Source: CAIUPE01 sp037131735
GTDB taxonomy: Bacteria > Pseudomonadota > Alphaproteobacteria > Rhizobiales > Beijerinckiaceae
NCBI GenBank assembly: GCA_037131735.1
Contig: JBAXQM010000016.1
Location: 1 to 55,152, forward strand
Direction: 5' to 3'
Length of the DNA stretch: 55,152 nucleotides
The position numbers were made by a program, and so were the translations under genes. The notes beneath the pieces were generated by a model, which saw nothing but the letters and a program-made list of their open reading frames with translations, was not told the DNA's origin and searched no databases. Positions 7,423 to 15,734 of this stretch are shown here, in pieces. The first letter of the stretch is position 1. Each line of letters starts with the position of its first letter.

Positions 7423-9555
7423 ATGACAATGGGCTTGATCATTTTGGGTGGCCTTCTCGCCATCGCCTACGGTTTCTGGGCGATCGCAGATGTGAATGGC
7501 CGCGACGCGGGCAATGCTCGCATGCAGGAAATCGCCGCAGCGATTGCTGAGGGCGCGCAGGCTTACCTCAAGCGTCAATATACGACGATCGCGATCGTCG
7601 GCGTTGTGTTGTTCGTTGTGATTGCAGCACTTCTGAAGCTGCCCGTCGCGATTGGTTTCGCAATCGGTGCGATCCTCTCGGGCGCAGCAGGCTTCATCGG
7701 CATGAATGTGTCGGTGCGCGCGAATGTGCGCACAGCGCAGGCGTCTTCGAAGTCACTCGCTGATGGTCTTGATGTCGCCTTCAAAGCCGGTGCGGTAACG
7801 GGCATGCTCGTTGCAGGCCTCGCGCTTCTCGGGGTTGCGGTTTACTACTGGTTGCTCACAGGTCCGATGGGCTATACCGCATCCGATCGTATCGTCGTTG
7901 ACGCGCTTGTCGCGCTCGGCTTCGGTGCTTCGCTCATTTCAATCTTCGCGCGTCTTGGTGGCGGTATCTTCACCAAGGGTGCAGACGTCGGCGCCGACCT
8001 TGTCGGTAAAGTTGAGGCCGGCATTCCGGAAGATGATCCGCGTAACCCGGCAACGATCGCTGACAATGTCGGCGACAATGTTGGTGACTGTGCGGGTATG
8101 GCCGCTGACTTGTTCGAAACCTATGCGGTGACGGTTGTTGCCACGATGGTTCTCGCTTCGATCTTCTTCGCAGGTCAAAGCGTTCTTGCTTCGGCAATGC
8201 TCTATCCGTTGATGATCTGCGCGACCTGCATCGTGACCTCGATCATCGGCACCTTCTTTGTGAAGCTTGGTTCCGACAATTCGATCATGGGTGCGCTTTA
8301 CAAGGGCCTCATCGCAACCGGCGTTCTTTCGGTTGCTGGTCTTTGGTATTCGACCGAACAGATTGGTTGGGGCGTGATCGGTCAGGCGAATGGTGTCGAT
8401 ATCACCGGCAAGGCGCTCTTCATTTGCGGCTTGATCGGTCTTGTTGTTACAGGCCTCATCGTCTGGATCACGGAATATTACACAGGCACAGGTAAGCGTC
8501 CGGTTGTGTCGATTGCACAAGCGTCGGTTACCGGTCATGGCACAAACGTTATTCAAGGCCTCGCCGTATCGCTTGAATCAACGGCGTTGCCTGCTCTCGT
8601 CATCGTGGGCGGTATCATTTCGACCTATCAGCTTGCTGGTCTCTTCGGCACCGCGATTGCGGTGACAACGATGCTCGGTCTTGCGGGTATGATCGTTGCG
8701 CTCGACGCCTTCGGCCCTGTCACTGACAATGCTGGTGGTATTGCTGAAATGGCGGGTCTTCCGAAAGAAGTTCGTCATGTCACCGATGCGCTCGACGCGG
8801 TTGGCAACACGACGAAAGCCGTCACCAAGGGCTATGCCATTGGTTCAGCTGGTCTCGGTGCGCTTGTGTTGTTCGCTGCTTACACAAATGACATTGCCGC
8901 CTTCACGAAAGCTGGCGTGCCGTACTTCAAGGATATCGGAACGGTCTCGTTTGATCTTTCCAATCCTTATGTGGTTGCGGGACTCATCTTTGGTGGTCTC
9001 ATTCCGTATCTCTTCGGTGGGATCGCGATGACGGCCGTTGGTCGTGCTGCGGGTGCAGTCGTTGAAGAAGTGCGTCGTCAGTTCAAGGAAAAGCCTGGCA
9101 TCATGCAGGGCACTGACAAGCCTGATTATGCGCGTGCGGTCGATATGCTCACTCAAGCAGCCATTCGCGAAATGATCATCCCGTCACTTCTTCCTGTGCT
9201 TGCACCACTCGTCGCTTATTTCGGCGTGTTGTTTGTCTCAGGCTCGAAGGCAAATGCTTTCGCAGCACTCGGTGCGTCGCTCTTGGGCGTGATCGTCAAC
9301 GGCCTTTTCGTTGCGATCTCGATGACCTCGGGTGGTGGCGCATGGGATAATGCGAAGAAGAGCTTCGAAGATGGGTTCATCGACAAGGACGGCGTAAAAC
9401 ACTTGAAGGGTTCGGATGCGCATAAGGCATCGGTGACGGGTGATACCGTCGGCGACCCCTACAAGGACACCGCAGGTCCTGCGGTCAATCCGGCGATCAA
9501 GATCACCAACATCGTCGCGCTGCTCTTGATTGCGATCCTCGCCCATATGGCATGA
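7423..9555 (+). CDS. hppA: Membrane-bound proton-translocating pyrophosphatase, K+-independent type
   Basis: Couples pyrophosphate hydrolysis to proton export across the inner membrane. At 710 aa with about 16 helices the length is normal. The PPi site is seen in GADLVGKVEAGIPEDDPRNPATIADNVGDNVGD (starts near residue 190). The subtype-deciding segment reads GNTTKAVTKG, with Lys at about residue 465 where K+-dependent enzymes have Ala, so a potassium-independent proton pump is expected. A start-proximal AAGAGGA lies about 12 nt upstream. It ends at a strong bidirectional terminator. Confidence 0.97.
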   Translation: MTMGLIILGGLLAIAYGFWAIADVNGRDAGNARMQEIAAAIAEGAQAYLKRQYTTIAIVGVVLFVVIAALLKLPVAIGFAIGAILSGAAGFIGMNVSVRANVRTAQASSKSLADGLDVAFKAGAVTGMLVAGLALLGVAVYYWLLTGPMGYTASDRIVVDALVALGFGASLISIFARLGGGIFTKGADVGADLVGKVEAGIPEDDPRNPATIADNVGDNVGDCAGMAADLFETYAVTVVATMVLASIFFAGQSVLASAMLYPLMICATCIVTSIIGTFFVKLGSDNSIMGALYKGLIATGVLSVAGLWYSTEQIGWGVIGQANGVDITGKALFICGLIGLVVTGLIVWITEYYTGTGKRPVVSIAQASVTGHGTNVIQGLAVSLESTALPALVIVGGIISTYQLAGLFGTAIAVTTMLGLAGMIVALDAFGPVTDNAGGIAEMAGLPKEVRHVTDALDAVGNTTKAVTKGYAIGSAGLGALVLFAAYTNDIAAFTKAGVPYFKDIGTVSFDLSNPYVVAGLIFGGLIPYLFGGIAMTAVGRAAGAVVEEVRRQFKEKPGIMQGTDKPDYARAVDMLTQAAIREMIIPSLLPVLAPLVAYFGVLFVSGSKANAFAALGASLLGVIVNGLFVAISMTSGGGAWDNAKKSFEDGFIDKDGVKHLKGSDAHKASVTGDTVGDPYKDTAGPAVNPAIKITNIVALLLIAILAHMA

Positions 9556-9580
9556 TCGTCATAAGCCTCGACTGAAATAC

Positions 9581-9611
9581 AAAACCCCCGGACACTGTCC
9601 GGGGGTTTTTT
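9581..9611. terminator. Bidirectional rho-independent terminator (hppA / bamE)
   Basis: CCCCCGGAC and GTCCGGGGG pair around a 3-nt loop at 9585-9605. The stem is flanked by AAAA on the left and TTTTTT on the right, so it can stop transcription from both convergent genes. Confidence 0.93.
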
Positions 9612-9640
9612 GTTTCGTGTATTTTTTGTGAAGCGCTCGA

Positions 9641-10096
9641 TTAGGTCGAACCGACCATGCGCAACATTTGACGCACAATCGAAAGATCGGTGCCGCCGGT
9701 TGGCGTCGCGTTTTTATTGAAGTCGAACACTTCGCCATCCTTCATGCCGTAATTGGCAAGGCTCTCGACCTTCAAAGATTTTGTGAAGATAACTGCGAGC
9801 ACCCGTTGATCGGTGATTTCCGGTTTCTGGAACATATACTTCCGGTTCGTGCTTTGGCTGATGTAATACCAGCTCTGATTGCCAACTGTAGACACCGTTG
9901 ACGGTGTACCGAGAATGGCGAGGACTTTCTTCGCGTCCATGCCGGGCTTGATTTCTGCCACTGCTTGCTCGTCGATGACATAACCCTGCGTTTGGGGGCC
10001 GGGTGTTGTGCAAGCCGCAAGCGAACCGCCAACGAGAAGGGCGAGCGCCGCTGTCCGCAGGAGCGAGGGGGCGTTTTTACGCGTAAAATCAATCAT
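9641..10096 (-). CDS. bamE: Outer membrane protein assembly factor BamE (SmpA/OmlA family lipoprotein)
   Basis: Small lipoprotein of the BAM complex that inserts beta-barrel proteins into the outer membrane. An N-terminal signal ends in the lipobox LAAC (Cys29). The mature part carries the BamE fold: IKPGMDAKKVLAILGTPS, followed by WYYIS and a beta strand with LAVIFTK. Length 151 aa. It is transcribed opposite to the downstream ubiquinol-cytochrome c chaperone gene, with about 130 bp between the two starts. This divergent pair is standard in Hyphomicrobiales. Confidence 0.9.
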   Translation of the reverse strand: MIDFTRKNAPSLLRTAALALLVGGSLAACTTPGPQTQGYVIDEQAVAEIKPGMDAKKVLAILGTPSTVSTVGNQSWYYISQSTNRKYMFQKPEITDQRVLAVIFTKSLKVESLANYGMKDGEVFDFNKNATPTGGTDLSIVRQMLRMVGST

Positions 10097-10228
10097 AGGG
10101 CAAAAGACTCCGGTGAGGCCTTTGGCAAGGCACGGGATTTTCCTTGCGCGACCCCTTCCTTATGCCTTACCCCGCAGCCAAGGCAAGGGGCGCAGCCGGT
10201 GCGTCTTTCGGGGTTCGGTGGAAGGGTC

Positions 10229-10783
10229 ATGGGAATTTTCTCATATTTCAAAAAAAGACGCGCCAACCGTGAAATTCTCGACCGGCTTTATGGCGCGGTC
10301 GTGGCAGCCGCGCGTGGAGAGCGGCTTTACCGCGATTTACGGGTTCCCGATACATTTGAGGGCCGATTTGAATCCTTTACCCTCCATGCCTCTCTCGTAG
10401 CGCGGCGACTGAATATGCTTCCGTCCCCTGCGCCGGATCTTGCGCGCGATTTTGTTGATCGGATTTTTTCCGAACTTGATGGCATGCTGCGTGAGATGGG
10501 GGTGGGGGATATGGGCGTGCCTAAGCGTATCAAACAAATGGCTGCCGCATTTCTCGGGCGCGCGGGTGCTTATGTTGATGCATTACAGTCGGAAGATCGT
10601 CAGGTGATGAGGGATGTGTTGATCCGCAACATCTATGCTTCGAAGCGTCCTGCGGATGATTGCGTTGAAAAACTGATTGATTATGTCAACGCGTTTTCAA
10701 GGACACTCGATGGATTAGCGCTTGACGCGTTCACATCGGAAAATGTGTCGCAGACCTTGATGATCAAAGCGATCAAGGAGTGA
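10229..10783 (+). CDS. Ubiquinol-cytochrome c chaperone family protein
   Basis: Alphaproteobacterial relative of mitochondrial Cbp3, a factor for cytochrome bc1 assembly. The protein begins MGIFSYFKKRRANREILDRLYGAVVAAAR, has the ARGERLYRDL and DTFEGRFES-type motifs, and runs 184 aa. The open frame extends upstream to 9965, but that stretch overlaps the bamE promoter region and is not conserved in feel. GAAGGG directly upstream supports the ATG at 10229. It is 4 bp from the DUF177 gene, so the pair is probably one operon. Confidence 0.88.
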   Translation: MGIFSYFKKRRANREILDRLYGAVVAAARGERLYRDLRVPDTFEGRFESFTLHASLVARRLNMLPSPAPDLARDFVDRIFSELDGMLREMGVGDMGVPKRIKQMAAAFLGRAGAYVDALQSEDRQVMRDVLIRNIYASKRPADDCVEKLIDYVNAFSRTLDGLALDAFTSENVSQTLMIKAIKE

Positions 10784-10787
10784 TCTC

Positions 10788-11312
10788 ATGTCGTCATCAC
10801 ACAAAACAACAGACAAAAAACTACCGCTTTCGCATCCCATTGATGTGGCGACTATGAAACCTGATGGCTTTATCGTAACATTTGAAGCGACAGAAAGTGA
10901 ACGTCAGGGTTTAGCGGCGCTGTTCGACATTCCGGCTGTTGTGAAGCTGACGGCGTCTTTCAAACTCATTCGCAAAGGCGCGCGGGTGAAAGTGCGGGGT
11001 GATGTCTCCGGTGTGGTCACACGTCTATGTGTTTTGTCGGTTGAAGCCTTCGACATGGATTTCCATGAACCGGTGTCGGTTGATTTCGATGAGCATGCGG
11101 ATACGCCGCGCGATGATGAAAGCGATCTCGAAGTTCTTGATCCGATCACAGATGGTCAAATCGATCTCGGTGCACTTGCTGCCGAGTTCACGGCTTTGTC
11201 ACTTGATCCCTATCCGAAAAAGCCCGGCATTGTGTTCGATTATCATGAAGACGATGATGACAAACCGCCTTCGCCCTTTTCCGCTCTCGCCGGAATTAAA
11301 CCAAAATCGTGA
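10788..11312 (+). CDS. DUF177 / YceD family protein
   Basis: Member of the YceD family, which in plants and bacteria is linked to 23S rRNA or 50S maturation. It has the usual pattern of an acidic C-terminal domain (residues about 100-160, rich in Asp and Glu) after a beta-rich core with a VTRLCVLSVEAF segment; the typical CxRC motif is reduced to one Cys here. Length 174 aa. In many bacteria rpmF (L32) lies between this gene and plsX; here only 152 bp separate them and no L32 fits. Confidence 0.85.
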   Translation: MSSSHKTTDKKLPLSHPIDVATMKPDGFIVTFEATESERQGLAALFDIPAVVKLTASFKLIRKGARVKVRGDVSGVVTRLCVLSVEAFDMDFHEPVSVDFDEHADTPRDDESDLEVLDPITDGQIDLGALAAEFTALSLDPYPKKPGIVFDYHEDDDDKPPSPFSALAGIKPKS

Positions 11313-11464
11313 AGAATGCTGGCCTATACGAGGCAGAGACATCAGCCAGGGGGTTGGCCCGGGGGCCCCGGGTCGCTAATGTCAAAATCAAATCTGAACG
11401 AGCCGGACGGGATTCGGTGCAAGAAATCCAGGATCATTCAAGATCCAGAATTGATTGAGGCGCG

Positions 11465-12553
11465 ATGACGGCGGCACGAGTAAGACTTGCGCTTGACGCG
11501 ATGGGGGGCGATCACGGGCCTGAAACGGTGATCCCTGGCGCGGCCTTGGCGCTTGAACGTCATCCTGAGATCAGTTTCTTGCTGTTTGGTGATCCCGAGC
11601 GTATTCGCCTTTTGCTTGAAAAACATCCGCGCCTTGCAACCGTAAGTGAAGTCCGCGCATCTGAAATTTTTATCGCGATGGATGAAAAGCCCGGACAAGC
11701 GTTGCGCCGTGGGCGCGGCAAATCGTCGATGTGGCAAGCGATCCAAGCGGTTAAAGACGGTGAGGCCGATGCGGCAGTGTCTGCGGGTAATACCGGTGCA
11801 CTGATGGCGATGGCGACGTTCTGTTTACGTACAATGGCAGGCGTTGATCGACCGGCGATTGCTGCGATCTGGCCGACCATTCGTGGCGAGTCTATTGTTC
11901 TCGATGTTGGGGCAACGATTGGTGCGGATTCACGTCATCTTGTGACGATGTCATTGATGGGCTCTGCCATGGCGAGTATTCTTTTTGATCTCGATACGCC
12001 CACAGTTGGCTTGCTGAATGTGGGCACAGAAGATGTAAAAGGTCTTGATGAAATTCGCGAGGCGGGTCGCATAATGCGTGAACTTCCCATTCCCTCATTT
12101 CGTTATGACGGATTTGTCGAAGGCGATGATATTGGCCAAGGCACCGTCGATGTTGTTGTGACCGAAGGGTTCTCCGGCAACATCGCGTTAAAGACGGCGG
12201 AAGGCACAGCCAAACAGATCGCGACCTATCTTCGTCAAGCAATGGGCTCAAGCCTTATGAGCCGCATCGGATATCTTTTTGCACGTTCTGCTTTTGCAGC
12301 GCTCAAAGATCGGTTGGATCCGCGCAAAGTGAATGGTGGTGTGTTCTTGGGGCTCGATGGTGTTGTGATTAAAAGTCATGGTGGCACCGATGGTGTTGGC
12401 TTTGCGGCGGCCATCGATGTTGGTTATGACATGGTCAAGTATCAATTGCTGGACCGCATTCGTTCATCCTTGCAAGCGTCACTTGCAAGTCTTGAGGCCG
12501 CCGATCATAAGCAGGCCGCAAGCGCGGCGACCGACCAAGGAGCAGCATCGTGA
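11465..12553 (+). CDS. plsX: Phosphate acyltransferase PlsX
   Basis: Makes acyl-phosphate from acyl-ACP for the PlsX/PlsY route of phospholipid synthesis; the partner plsY is encoded at 32605. Signature motifs are LALDAMGGDHGP at the N-terminus, SAGNTGALMA near residue 105 and VVTEGFSGNIALKTAEG near 222. Length 362 aa. GAGG precedes the ATG. A 29-codon open frame upstream overlaps this start but is doubtful. The stop overlaps the fabH GTG start. Confidence 0.96.
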   Translation: MTAARVRLALDAMGGDHGPETVIPGAALALERHPEISFLLFGDPERIRLLLEKHPRLATVSEVRASEIFIAMDEKPGQALRRGRGKSSMWQAIQAVKDGEADAAVSAGNTGALMAMATFCLRTMAGVDRPAIAAIWPTIRGESIVLDVGATIGADSRHLVTMSLMGSAMASILFDLDTPTVGLLNVGTEDVKGLDEIREAGRIMRELPIPSFRYDGFVEGDDIGQGTVDVVVTEGFSGNIALKTAEGTAKQIATYLRQAMGSSLMSRIGYLFARSAFAALKDRLDPRKVNGGVFLGLDGVVIKSHGGTDGVGFAAAIDVGYDMVKYQLLDRIRSSLQASLASLEAADHKQAASAATDQGAAS

Positions 12554-13524
12554 CCATGCGTTCTGTTGTTCTTGGCACGGGCCATTATCTTCCGAAAAAA
12601 TGTATGACGAATGCGGATCTCGAGTCATTGGTTGAGACAAATGACGAATGGATTGTCGAACGCACGGGTATTCGCCAACGTCATATCGCTGGTGAGGGTG
12701 AAACAACCTCGATGCTTGCGATTGAAGCGGCAAAGCGTGCGCTTGCTGATGCGAAGATTGATGCAAGCTCGATTGATCTCATCATCCTCGCCACGGCAAC
12801 ACCCGATCACACATTTCCATCAACCGCGACGCAGGTGCAGGCTGCACTCGGCATCACAGGTGGTGCGGCTTTTGATATTCATGCGGTGTGTTCCGGTTTC
12901 GTCTATGCACTCACCACAGCTGACAATTTTTTGAAATCAGGTTCGGCGCAACGCGCTTTAGTGATCGGCGCTGAAACCTTTTCGCGCATTCTTGATTGGA
13001 CTGATCGCACGACCTGCGTGTTGTTTGGCGATGGTGCGGGTGCCGTTATTCTTGATGCTCAAAAGGGAGAGGGCACGAATGCGGATCGCGGCGTGCTCTG
13101 CACGCATCTGCGCTCCGATGGGCGTCATCTCGACAAGCTCTATGTCGATGGCGGCCCCTCAACTACGATGACGACAGGTCATTTGCGCATGGAGGGCAAA
13201 GAAGTCTTCCGTCACGCGGTTATCAATCTTGCTGAGACGGTCGATGAATCGCTGCATCGGGCGGGGATCGCCGCCTCTGATGTCCAGTGGTTTGTACCCC
13301 ATCAGGCCAATCGCCGGATCATTGATGCGACTGCCAAAAAACTAGGCATCGATCCCTCGCGTGTGGTCATTACGGTTGATGTCCACGGCAACACATCGGC
13401 GGCTTCCATCCCGCTCGCGCTATCGGTGGCGCGCCATGATGGGCGGATCAAACAAGGTGATCTCGTCCTGATTGAAGCGATGGGTGGAGGCTTTACATGG
13501 GGGTCGGCGCTGATCCGATGGTAG
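12550..13524 (+). CDS. fabH: 3-oxoacyl-ACP synthase III
   Basis: Starts fatty-acid synthesis by condensing acetyl-CoA with malonyl-ACP. The Cys-His-Asn triad is visible: Cys114 in HAVCSGF, His251 in PHQANRR and Asn281 in GNTSAAS. Length 324 aa. I chose the GTG at 12550, inside a GTGA overlap with plsX, because AAGGAG ends about 7 nt upstream; the ATG at 12556 is also possible and would remove two residues. It is followed by ihfA. Confidence 0.96.
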   Translation: MTMRSVVLGTGHYLPKKCMTNADLESLVETNDEWIVERTGIRQRHIAGEGETTSMLAIEAAKRALADAKIDASSIDLIILATATPDHTFPSTATQVQAALGITGGAAFDIHAVCSGFVYALTTADNFLKSGSAQRALVIGAETFSRILDWTDRTTCVLFGDGAGAVILDAQKGEGTNADRGVLCTHLRSDGRHLDKLYVDGGPSTTMTTGHLRMEGKEVFRHAVINLAETVDESLHRAGIAASDVQWFVPHQANRRIIDATAKKLGIDPSRVVITVDVHGNTSAASIPLALSVARHDGRIKQGDLVLIEAMGGGFTWGSALIRW

Positions 13525-13557
13525 GGAAGCGCTTGATAAATCTTGGTAAATAGAGCA

Positions 13558-13595
13558 TTGACGCGCTGTTTCGCCCGCAATAGGGTTTGCGGGCG
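13558..13595 (+). promoter_or_regulatory. Candidate ihfA promoter inside a 9-bp inverted repeat
   Basis: TTGACG at 13558-13563 is followed after 17 nt by TAGGGT at 13581-13586. The hexamer TAGGGT is also exactly the loop of a perfect inverted repeat, CGCCCGCAA (13572-13580) and TTGCGGGCG (13587-13595). It could be a promoter with an operator or an RNA hairpin after fabH; there is no U-tract, so an intrinsic terminator is unlikely. Confidence 0.45.
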
Positions 13596-13609
13596 TAAGA
13601 GGAGTTTCT

Positions 13610-13921
13610 ATGGCGCAACGAACAGTGACACGCGCAGAATTGAGCGAAGCCGTTTATCAACGGATCGGTCTGTCGCGGAGCGAGTCTTCTGCGCTCGTTG
13701 AATTGGTGCTTGAGGAAATTTCAGCCTCACTCGCACGAGGCGATAGCGTGAAACTCTCCTCTTTCGGTTCCTTCCTCGTCCGTGACAAAGGACAGCGTAT
13801 TGGCCGTAACCCGAAAACGGGTGTCGAAGTGCCGATCGAGCCGCGCCGGGTGATGGTTTTCAAGCCATCAAACATCATGAAAGCCCGCGTGAACGGCGAA
13901 GAGGTTCCCGACTCGGATTGA
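13610..13921 (+). CDS. ihfA: Integration host factor subunit alpha
   Basis: DNA-bending protein that works as a heterodimer with IhfB. The 103-residue sequence shows the HU/IHF layout with the beta-arm region IGRNPKTGVEVPIEPRRVMVF, including the RNP intercalating turn, and a KLSSFGSF strand. AAGAGGAG lies 6-8 nt upstream of the ATG. The order fabH-ihfA-MerR regulator is conserved across proteobacteria. Confidence 0.95.
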   Translation: MAQRTVTRAELSEAVYQRIGLSRSESSALVELVLEEISASLARGDSVKLSSFGSFLVRDKGQRIGRNPKTGVEVPIEPRRVMVFKPSNIMKARVNGEEVPDSD

Positions 13922-13965
13922 TCACGCTAGGCTCCCCACCATGATTTTCGAGGGAGGGCGCGGTT

Positions 13966-14643
13966 TTGGATAAAGCTCCTGACGCCTATAGGACGATTAG
14001 CGAGGTCGCGACCGACCTCGATCTGCCGCAACATGTGCTCCGTTTCTGGGAGTCACGCTTTACCCAAGTGAAGCCGTTAAAGCGCGGCGGCGGACGGCGT
14101 TTCTATAAGCCCGACGATATTGATCTCGTGCGTGGCATCAAGCACCTCTTGCACGGCACTGGTTACACGATCCGCGGGGTGCAACGCATCCTGAAGGAAG
14201 AGGGGCCGAAATATGTCCAGGCCATCGGCCGGACGGGCAAGATCCCGACGAAAGCATCGGCTCAAGAGGCCGCTGTCGAGCAAATCGTCTTTGCGTCTCC
14301 TTTAAAGACTAAAATTGAGGCGGAACCTGCCGGTGACCCACGGCCTGGGTCAGCCGAAGATCTCGCCGCGCTGATTGCCCCCCGTCCCCGTGCGCCCGCA
14401 CGCACAGCGAAGCGGAACAAGGCGCAACTCGGGCTCTTCGGGGAAGTGGTCGAGGAGGATGCCGATACGTCTTCGTCACAAGCGCTTGCGCGGATGCTGC
14501 CCTCGGCATGGCGCGGTGTTTCCGTCTCCAGTCAGGCCGCGCAGAAATTACAAGCGGTGCTGGCCGAGCTTGAAGAATGCGGGCAACTCATCTCCACAGC
14601 ACGTATTGTCGCCGGGGATAATCGCCCCCCACGCGGGGAGTAA
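13966..14643 (+). CDS. MerR family transcriptional regulator
   Basis: The N-terminal winged helix reads TISEVATDLDLPQHVLRFWESRF with GGGRRFYKPDDI, a standard MerR DNA-binding domain (residues about 8-78). The rest is a long, low-complexity linker with a C-terminal helix and no metal-binding cysteine pattern. Length 225 aa. The start is TTG with a strong GAGGGAGG upstream. Such regulators sit directly after ihfA in most alphaproteobacteria; the target genes are not evident. Confidence 0.85.
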   Translation: MDKAPDAYRTISEVATDLDLPQHVLRFWESRFTQVKPLKRGGGRRFYKPDDIDLVRGIKHLLHGTGYTIRGVQRILKEEGPKYVQAIGRTGKIPTKASAQEAAVEQIVFASPLKTKIEAEPAGDPRPGSAEDLAALIAPRPRAPARTAKRNKAQLGLFGEVVEEDADTSSSQALARMLPSAWRGVSVSSQAAQKLQAVLAELEECGQLISTARIVAGDNRPPRGE

Positions 14644-14740
14644 GCTGGGGCTATCACGCATGAAAGAGCATGACCGTCCATGCTCGACTGTGGGCCTTGG
14701 GTTGCCATCAGAATTGACACCCAATATAGGAAGTCGCAGT

Positions 14741-14818
14741 CGGAGTGTAGCGCAGCCCGGTTAGCGCACTAGTCTGGGGGACTAGGGGTCGGAGGTTCGA
14801 ATCCTCTCACTCCGACCA
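14741..14818 (+). tRNA. tRNA-Pro (anticodon GGG)
   Basis: The acceptor stem pairs CGGAGTG (14741-14747) with CACTCCG (14808-14814), followed by A and an encoded CCA. The anticodon arm has stem CTAGT/ACTAG around loop CTGGGGG, giving anticodon GGG (proline, codon CCC/CCU). The T arm is GGAGG-TTCGAAT-CCTCT. All arms are complete. The last 27 bases, 14794-14820, recur at 14917-14943. Confidence 0.95.
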
Positions 14819-14943
14819 TTAAATATCTAGAACGGTGCCGCAGCTTAACTCCGAACCCACGACATCATTTGATCGCGTGGTTGGGCTTTGCCCAGAACGC
14901 GATCATAAAAGTTTTGGGTTCGAATCCTCTCACTCCGACCATT
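14794..14943 (+). repeat. 27-bp direct repeat of the tRNA-Pro 3' end (att-like pair)
   Basis: The sequence from GGTTCGAATC through GACCATT occurs at 14794-14820, inside and just past tRNA-Pro, and again identically at 14917-14943. The second copy is not part of a tRNA: no matching 5' half lies upstream of it. Identity blocks at tRNA 3' ends are what tyrosine-recombinase elements leave as attL and attR. Only 96 bp lie between the copies and they encode no integrase. Confidence 0.7.
14852..14922. other. Nested stem-loop between the two tRNA 3'-end copies
   Basis: An outer stem CGAACCCA (14852-14859) / TGGGTTCG (14915-14922) encloses a strong hairpin: TGATCGCGT (14870-14878) / ACGCGATCA (14897-14905) with an inner TGGGC-TTT-GCCCA. 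The outer right arm runs into the second 27-bp repeat. No gene is seen here. It may be a structured RNA, a palindromic mobile element or a recombination site. Confidence 0.5.
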
Positions 14944-15038
14944 TTTTCCCCACAATGCTCCCCGGTCGATTTTCCAAGATCGTCTGTGTTCACTGCGTTC
15001 ACAAAGATATTCAAGTTAACTTGAAAACTGAGCCCTCC

Positions 15039-15461
15039 ATGACCGCCCCAAAAATTACCGTCGAGACACTCATCAATGCACCCCTTCAGCGCGTGTGGAG
15101 TGGTTACACGACGCCTGATGATATTGTGCAGTGGAATGCCGCGTCCGACGATTGGCATACAACCAAAGCCCAAGTCGATTTGCGCGTTGGTGGGGCTTTC
15201 AGTTCACGCATGGAAGCGAAGGATGGAAGCTTTGGGTTCGACTTTGCCGGAACCTATACAAAGATTGTCGATCAAAAATTCATTGCCTATGAGTTTGGTG
15301 ATCGCACAGCCGAGATCGAATTCATCTCAACATCTGACGGTATCAATGTGCGTGTGACATTTGATTGCGAAACCGTTCATCCGGTTGAGCAGCAAAGAGA
15401 AGGTTGGCAAGCCATCCTGAATAGTTTCAAGCGCTTTGTTGAGGCGAAGCCAGCAAATTGA
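15039..15461 (+). CDS. SRPBCC / AHSA1 domain protein
   Basis: Small START-like protein of 140 aa. It begins ITVETLINAPLQRVWSGYTTPDDIVQWN, the usual opening of activator-of-Hsp90-ATPase-like (AHSA1) bacterial proteins. The glycine-rich GGAFSSRMEAKDGS turn and C-terminal helix GWQAILNSFKRFVE fit the helix-grip fold, which binds hydrophobic ligands. The frame is open from 14835, but that part overlaps the tRNA-derived repeat, so I use the ATG at 15039. The ribosome-binding site is weak. The cellular role is unknown. Confidence 0.8.
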   Translation: MTAPKITVETLINAPLQRVWSGYTTPDDIVQWNAASDDWHTTKAQVDLRVGGAFSSRMEAKDGSFGFDFAGTYTKIVDQKFIAYEFGDRTAEIEFISTSDGINVRVTFDCETVHPVEQQREGWQAILNSFKRFVEAKPAN

Positions 15462-15478
15462 TCGCACAAAGCTGCTTA

Positions 15479-15712
15479 TCAATTCACGCGCTTTAAAAAT
15501 TGAGTCTTCAAGACAAGCCCTTTGATATTTTCAACGCGACATTCGATTTCATCTTCGCTAGCGGTGAGTCGTATGCTTTTGATCTTGGTGCCTTGCTTGA
15601 TCACTGACGATGTGCCTTTGACCTTGAGGTCTTTGATGACATGCACAGTATCGCCATCATGAAGCTGCGTTCCATTACAATCCTTCACGATGATTTCGTT
15701 TTCGTCCGCCAC
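15479..15712 (-). CDS. PhnA/YjdM C-terminal-domain protein
   Basis: 77-residue protein matching only the C-terminal (KOW-like) domain of the PhnA/YjdM family: VKDCNGTQLHDGDTVHVIKDLKVKG and IKSIRLT. The N-terminal zinc ribbon of full-length members is absent. Despite the old alkylphosphonate name the function is unknown. The start is GTG with GAGGAGAG just upstream. It is 22 bp from the DUF2842 gene on the same strand. Confidence 0.8.
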   Translation of the reverse strand: MADENEIIVKDCNGTQLHDGDTVHVIKDLKVKGTSSVIKQGTKIKSIRLTASEDEIECRVENIKGLVLKTQFLKRVN

Positions 15713-15734
15713 TTTACTCTCCTCAATTGATTAT

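Noticed and set aside
11358..11372. GC-rich near-palindrome as a terminator after the DUF177 gene
   Set aside because: CCCGGGGGCCCCGGG is not followed by a T tract and has one unpaired base; no terminator call.
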